A stretch of 19,509 nucleotides of DNA, taken from Candidatus Aminicenantota bacterium (GTDB lineage: Bacteria; Acidobacteriota; Aminicenantia; UBA2199). The stretch lies in assembly GCA_024644125.1 (NCBI GenBank), contig JAHELQ010000037.1, forward strand, positions 1 through 19,509, read 5' to 3'. The translations under genes and the position numbers were made by a program. The notes beneath the pieces were generated by a model. It saw only the letters and a program-made list of their open reading frames with translations. It had not been told where the DNA came from and did not search any database. Below are positions 18,401-19,509 of this stretch, one piece after another. Numbering within the stretch: the first letter of the stretch is position 1; every line of letters starts with the position of its first letter.

Positions 18401-19509
18401 ACTATCTTATCCCGGTTTCCATTCAACACCATAAACTGGGGGTAAGATACCTTCAATCCAATTGCCAGAGCCGCCAAACCGTTTTTAGTATCCAATGGAA
18501 CCATACCCCAGGTGGATGCCAGGAATCGTTCCGTATCCCCATCGAGCCTCATTCCACCATCCAGCCAATAGGGCCAGTTGACGGATATGGTTCGCCCTCT
18601 ACGCAATCCTTTTTGGCTCCAATCGTTGCGCACGAAGGCAAAATGGTCCATGAAGCAATTGGCGTAAGCGTAATCGCTCTGGCCGGTATTTCCCAGCGCG
18701 CCGGAAACGGACGAATACAATACAAACAGCTCAAGCGGCAGGTCTTTGGTGCAACGGTCCAACAGGATCGTCCCATTCACCTTTGGCTGCAACACTCTCT
18801 GAATCTCTTGCGGAGTTTTGCCTTTCAAGAGTCTGTCGTTTATCAGGCCGGCGCAATGAAAAATGCCATGAATGGAACCAAACCGCTCTTCGACCTCCGC
18901 TACCAATCGCCTGACATCCGCCTCCACAGAGACATCCGCCTGTATATAAACAGCCCGGCTACCTAAAGAATCGAGCTTGCGAATCACATCTTCAATCGCT
19001 GGAGACATTTCCGAGCGTCCAGTCAACGCCAATTTCCCTTTGGTGTGTTTTGCCAGGAATTCAGAGGTAATTATCCCGAGACCGCCGGCGCCGCCGGTAA
19101 CGATATAGACACCCTCTTCTCGCAACATCACATCGGAGAGAGAAAAATTGGCCCCGGAGATGGGGTTTTGCCCTGCCGGAAACGCTTCGAACATTTTAAC
19201 CGCCCGTCGCCCATCCAGATAACTGACCTGCCGAACGCCTGCGGAGGGGCGCAATTCCCGGATCAACACCTCGATCCCTCCGCTTGCTAGATGTCCTGCG
19301 CCACGATAATCCACCACCGAGAAGGTGAAACCGTCGTTCTCCAAGTGGACGGCTCGGGCCAAACCGGAAAGAGCGTTGAAATAGGCTGAATCCAACGAAT
19401 CATCCAGTGATCCGAAGCGGAAGAACACATGTCTCACCCGCCGCTTCGCATTCTCGTTCAGCAACGCTTTTTCCAGATAAAAAACCGGTTTGATCAAATA
19501 ATCCAAATA
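9439..19509 (-). CDS. Trans-AT modular polyketide synthase A (5' end outside window)
   Basis: This is a multimodular PKS subunit that extends and partly reduces an ACP-bound polyketide in the cytoplasm. The frame is open to the right edge, so the true start lies beyond 19509; the TTG at 19506 sits within KR coding sequence and is not a credible start. Counting from the codon at 19509 there are 3356 residues: partial KR (to ~380), ACP (Ser434), KS1 (Cys685, His820), KR (Tyr1527, Asn1531), ACP (Ser1668), KS2 (Cys1927, His2062), an ACP-like insert with Leu2278 in place of serine, ACP (Ser2529), KS3 (Cys2757, His2892), a ~100-residue linker and a terminal ACP (Ser3307). No AT domain follows any KS, which defines the trans-AT class. 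The stop codon overlaps the start of PKS B by 20 nt, implying coupled translation. The product is not identifiable from this fragment. Confidence 0.97.
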   Translation of the reverse strand, partial: YLDYLIKPVFYLEKALLNENAKRRVRHVFFRFGSLDDSLDSAYFNALSGLARAVHLENDGFTFSVVDYRGAGHLASGGIEVLIRELRPSAGVRQVSYLDGRRAVKMFEAFPAGQNPISGANFSLSDVMLREEGVYIVTGGAGGLGIITSEFLAKHTKGKLALTGRSEMSPAIEDVIRKLDSLGSRAVYIQADVSVEADVRRLVAEVEERFGSIHGIFHCAGLINDRLLKGKTPQEIQRVLQPKVNGTILLDRCTKDLPLELFVLYSSVSGALGNTGQSDYAYANCFMDHFAFVRNDWSQKGLRRGRTISVNWPYWLDGGMRLDGDTERFLASTWGMVPLDTKNGLAALAIGLKVSYPQFMVLNGNRDKIVRWIDSQFAEKLAAVNDTASADEIPDESAIDGFQEDMMVCFSKLLGIGRDKIGAEDKFDKLGLSSIVFVDMANQLNGRYGLEVMPSVFFQFSSPRQVINFLFSTYKNNIAHYYNRSDQKIDNRAAMAEPDMQERRLVASGAIREDRSVAIIGMSGHMPQSPDLETFWKNLVQKKDLVTKIDPARWESLGLKDQPFDRPAAIGAEWGGFLDDIGMFDAGFFHISRREAELMDPQQRLFLETVWKTVENAGYRASDLSGTRTGVFVGVANNDYFDVIRDSAQTLEAYVTTGNEHSVLANRISFLLDLKGPSEPVNTACSSSLVALANAVHSLRTGRCDLAIAGGVNVISSRGFFITVSDGGMLSKEGRCKSFDSRADGYVRGEGVGALLLKPLARAIADRDHVHAVIKGCAVNHGGRVSSLTVPNASAQAALIEEAIADAGIPLWSVGYIEAHGTGTELGDPIEFDGLATAYRRMVATAGERLPVNTRIGIGSVKANVGHLEAAAGIAGVMKAILSLQRKKIPGLAHFQTLNPYITTQDTPFYVAKDTIEWQRLEGDGGMLYPRRVGVSSFGFGGANAHVILEEYPVEALPPEQSRIPVERPRLIVLSARDEGRLRHYARNVAEYLEEFNAGDSSRPIPDLADIAYTLQVGRESMAARLAVIVSLVGELTKKLRDFVGGKDGIENVFFAVGEGNTGMPARSGSGDVPELGLGSMAKNWVNGADVDWLSLYTHEIPKRVPMPTYPFLRQRYWVAAAEQKIETKKRTAAPAAHLWRILWRKSELPSKSCELGWGLRRCVLVFDEDRGIVEDMQQSLRLSDSGETSVVWVRPGECFNELETDVFTIDPANQEDYERLFDVLEDLGLRPESILHLWCRHDRSTGWFDVDKRLSRGIYSVFNVTQSLLRLKNIHDTRIVFAYENRPDGIEPLYAAVGGFALSLAQENPHIYLKCVGFPPHCTLDVRFLAGVLARETVGDAGWDVEVCYREDGRFIKRLEKLGARENSSCMGPELKHRGVYVITGGTGGLGMIFARYLAGRAQGRLILTGRGHSDEAKLRLIEELRALGGDALYLKADVSSKEDIALLAAEIEARFGRLDGIIHAAGVLDDAFVINKSPEGMKAVLSPKVMGAINLDDAFGGGDLDFFVLFSSVASVLGNSGQCDYAYANSFLDYFAALRRGRTFSINWPLWQDGGMRADPHGQEMFSAQWGIVPMPTEAGLQAFEDVLLHDVSQIVVAYGADDSFAEKTANVQRREIVRAGTTSIDSSALRQGSLDYLKGLISQLIKLPLEEIDENTTFGEMGIDSFMINKFNSVAGHTFDRLPKTLLFEYRNLAELLEYFLDHYKDRLVEISGIQLSATESSSGDEANDWRQVAMNKKGEQFLDAKDIAIIGVGGRYPGAADLDGFWSNIRSGKDCITEIPTERWDVSRYFHPDPDMASEGKIYCKWGGFIDDVDKFDHEFFNISPREAELIDPQERLFLETAWKTLEDAGYTRRKLSGKNAGGKERGVGVFVGVTTNDYPLLAAAEWQKGRIVNPRSYPWSVANRVSFFFDFRGPSIPVDTGCSSSLTAIYLACQSISRGECSLALAGGVNVYLHPAKYIQMCAMRMLSPRGRCHTFGAGADGFVPGEGVGAVLLRPLTDARKNGDHIYGVIKGGAINHGGATNGYTVPNPRAQAELIRDALENSGVDPRTISYIEAHGTGTSLGDPIEIEGLAQAYGAYCQDLHYCAVGSVKSNIGHLESAAGIAGVTKILLQMKYGKLAPSLHAETLNPNIDFSHSQFYVQTGCTEWRKAQGSPRRSAISSFGAGGTNVHLIIEDYHDDECDAARPVSDEPTSNRHLVVLSAKHEAQLKLYAERLLNYLSSAEAVDISGHNPVSPQFNSVLDSLVECVAGISGSQVCDIDRDTDIADFGLDLVEFNRLADLVNDRYSLELDAEGFLTGLSIHSLAELIVQKSTGIPPAVTDNNRLCCGFSPDFSLADVAYTLQVGREAMDERLGIVASDLSGLKRALQSYCVSGGGDGSGNIFRGNARKPKGTSSIAHVDPPSGNVVRDLIRERDLSELCRLWVSGVEVNWPLLYLSERPQPGRISLPTYPFQKNRCWIGSGPTVASHEATLPAAIAARPVVVRKPDLEQISSRFLTLLADVLYMKPEAIDETKPFVELGLDSVLGVELVNKVGKEFKVLVRATNLYDHSSVVEFSEFLAGLVGEIEVTSPATGEMPAVSTVSTIQDSGAGRDIAVIGMSARLPGADDIRQYWKNMESGVCSVVEVPSDRWNVDEHFDPDPSASNKSYCKWGGFLRDIDAFDSLFFNISPAEAASLEPQQRLFLQEAWRALEHAGYSANMLDNLKCGVYVGVMSYNEYNPFHLFNSTSILSARIAYFLNLKGPALSIDTACSSSLVALHLACKNLVEEDADMMVVGGVTLYLSEKQYIQMSRSGMLSHDGKCRTFDDAADGFVPGEGVAAVVLKKLSRALEDRDYIHGVIKGSNINQDGRTNGITAPSARSQSELEVSVYEACNINPETISYVEAHGTGTNLGDPIELEALAKSFGRFTQKRRFCGIGSVKTNLGHTSASAGLASLIKVLLSMQHREIPASLFFKTPNRHIDFENSPFYVVTELQDWRSKNGAPRRSAVSSFGFSGTNAHIIVEEAPVERRNESSKTAFLIVFSARTEDSLKMKVQEFGEWLDDDGASFGLGDISYTLLAGRSHFDWRLAFIARGMDQLRRMVNKLATDGLQGCPHMNRVPDNSPKKNSLAYEKGILALAGLQKSSNGEDYVALLEELADLYLAGVSLDWETAFAADDVHRIPMPAYPFAKKRHWLVSSPEQVVDANNDTPVKQEKNIQEKAVAALHEILARKNPKAKSGDDPAPTGKLILNPTRAMRSQAMDQLTKRAVITLRKPPGGGEEESPANGFKAKVKATVSKVLCLDVSEIADHKRLADLGMDSIIGVELVKELNRDLQIAIKKEALYEYPSVDELSRYLIGLVEKKNDEQRA
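9466..9472 (-). promoter_or_regulatory. Ribosome binding site of PKS B
   Basis: GGTGGAG on the minus strand lies 7 nt before the ATG at 9458, inside the end of the PKS A coding sequence. It supports this start and the 20-nt overlap as a translational coupling arrangement. Confidence 0.85.
9470..9685 (-). other. ACP domain 4 (C-terminal of PKS A)
   Basis: This carrier domain has an intact site in LGMDSIIGVEL (Ser3307), and the protein ends 15-20 residues after it. It is strikingly similar to the N-terminal ACP of PKS B, and the two probably act as a tandem pair. The sixth residue after the serine is Leu, not the Trp typical of ACPs that recruit HMG-synthase beta-branching enzymes. Confidence 0.94.
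9700..9960 (-). other. Long linker between the KS3 adaptor and ACP4
   Basis: About 90 residues lie between the MPAYPF motif of the KS3 adaptor and the terminal ACP. They are rich in Lys, Arg, Ala, Pro and Gly (for example LRKPPGGGEEESPANG) and match no catalytic domain I can recognise. In the sister KS5 module the corresponding place is taken by a DH-like domain. Confidence 0.6.
10470..11721 (-). other. KS domain 3
   Basis: This ketosynthase has an intact triad: Cys2757 in DTACSSSL, His2892 in EAHGTGTNLGDP, and the second His in KTNLGHTSASAG, where GHLE is the usual text. Its adaptor is of a distinct type (YTLLAGRSHF, then MPAYPFAKKRHW) shared only with KS5 in this window. The two look like sister domains. 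Confidence 0.95.
11800..12035 (-). other. ACP domain 3
   Basis: This is a carrier domain with an intact site in LGLDSVLGVEL (Ser2529). It ends the KS2 module, which has no KR, DH, ER or methyltransferase. Unless an enzyme acts in trans, the module should leave a beta-keto group. Confidence 0.94.
12555..12785 (-). other. ACP-like domain without attachment serine, inserted in the KS2 adaptor
   Basis: A complete ACP-like fold (about 75 residues) interrupts the post-KS2 adaptor, between its first helix (LKLYAERLLNYLSS) and the conserved strand segment DVAYTLQVGREAM. The carrier motif reads FGLDLVEFNRL: the serine that would carry phosphopantetheine is Leu2278, encoded by CTG at 12676-12678. The surrounding residues, including NDRYSLEL, keep the ACP pattern. 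It therefore cannot be primed at the usual position and is probably structural or a docking element. The adaptor resumes without a frameshift. Confidence 0.85.
12965..14269 (-). other. KS domain 2
   Basis: This is an elongating ketosynthase with Cys1927 in VDTGCSSSL (Gly replaces the usual Ala before Cys), His2062 in EAHGTGT, and the second His in KSNIGHLESAAG. Its N-terminal third is very like the visible part of KS6, with shared KIYCKWGGFIDDV and an extra loop before GVFVGVT. Both follow a KR-ACP pair. Trans-AT KS clades track the upstream substrate, so both probably accept a beta-hydroxyacyl chain. Confidence 0.95.
14385..14620 (-). other. ACP domain 2
   Basis: This is a carrier domain with an intact attachment site in MGIDSF (Ser1668). 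It closes the KS1-KR-ACP module and hands the chain to KS2. It ends in a helical tail (YFLDHYKDRL) that is also seen, with variations, before KS4 and KS6. Confidence 0.94.
14690..16100 (-). other. KR domain 2 (complete, B-type)
   Basis: This is a complete ketoreductase with its N-terminal structural subdomain (starting near LWRILW) and catalytic subdomain. The NADPH motif is TGGTGGLG, catalytic Tyr1527 and Asn1531 are in QCDYAYAN, and a classical LDD motif (HAAGVLDDAF) marks it as B-type. It reduces the beta-ketone made by KS1. The motif NWPLWQDGGM near its end is typical of trans-AT ketoreductases. Confidence 0.95.
16645..17964 (-). other. KS domain 1
   Basis: This is an elongating ketosynthase. 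The triad is intact: Cys685 in VNTACSSSL (Asn replaces the usual Asp two residues before TAC), His820 in EAHGTGT, and the second His in KANVGHLEAAAG. The adaptor after it contains YTLQVGRESM and ends at MPTYPFLRQRYW near 16155-16200, with no AT domain. Confidence 0.96.
18088..18300 (-). other. ACP domain 1
   Basis: This carrier domain holds the growing chain on a phosphopantetheine arm. The attachment site reads LGLSSI, so the Asp that normally precedes the modified Ser434 is Ser while the attachment serine itself is intact. The flanking text (ANQLNGRYGLEV) belongs to the same sequence type as the inactive insert in the KS2 adaptor. Confidence 0.92.
18370..19509 (-). other. KR domain 1 (structural subdomain cut by window edge)
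   Basis: This ketoreductase domain reduces the beta-ketone of the incoming chain with NADPH. The cofactor motif TGGAGGLG is at ~residues 138-145. The catalytic Ser is in LYSS, and Tyr280 and Asn284 lie in QSDYAYAN. The lysine of the PKVNGT motif is present. The stereochemical motif reads IND where B-type KRs have LDD; the diagnostic second Asp is kept, so a B-type (D-hydroxy) product is inferred. Confidence 0.93.

Overview
The window lies inside a large modular polyketide synthase (PKS) locus of the trans-acyltransferase (trans-AT) type. All genes are on the minus strand, so the assembly line reads from right (19509) to left (1). I infer trans-AT because six ketosynthase (KS) domains are visible and none is followed by an acyltransferase. 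Each of the five complete KSs runs into a short adaptor ending in an LPTYPF- or MPAYPF-type motif. Base composition looks intermediate (roughly half G+C by eye) and ribosome binding sites are strong. The organism is a bacterium with large secondary-metabolite capacity; nothing here fixes the phylum, and both ends of the locus lie outside the window.

Layout in transcription order. (1) 19509-9439, PKS A, 5' end outside the window: (partial KR)-ACP-KS1-KR-ACP-KS2-[ACP-like insert without its serine]-ACP-KS3-ACP. (2) 9458-3213, PKS B, complete, overlapping PKS A by 20 nt: ACP-KS4 (condensation-incompetent KS0)-ACP-ER-KS5-degenerate DH. (3) 3182-2421, a complete Soj-type ParA ATPase, 30 nt after PKS B. 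(4) 2418-1, PKS C, starting 2 nt after the ParA stop and cut by the left edge: basic N-terminal peptide-KR-ACP-KS6 (partial). The gaps of 30 and 2 nt, the 20-nt overlap and an upstream Shine-Dalgarno sequence at each start indicate one operon with coupled translation. No stretch over 30 nt lacks a gene, and I see no tRNA, rRNA, CRISPR array, insertion sequence or convincing terminator.

How the genes work together. The chain is extended by free-standing ATs encoded elsewhere. PKS A adds units reduced by B-type ketoreductases, then passes through a module with no reductive domain. Its terminal ACP pairs with the N-terminal ACP of PKS B, so a tandem carrier pair is divided between two proteins. 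PKS B transfers the chain through a KS0 and an ACP-ER unit, then extends it at KS5. The KS5 module is split: KS5 and an apparently dead DH end PKS B, while its KR and ACP begin PKS C.

The most unusual point is that the gene between these two halves of one module encodes a ParA/Soj ATPase, normally a positioning protein for chromosomes, plasmids or large protein cargoes. The first 17 residues of PKS C, outside any catalytic domain, resemble the short basic N-terminal peptide by which ParB proteins engage ParA. I propose, as inference, that this ATPase positions or clusters the PKS megacomplex in the cell.
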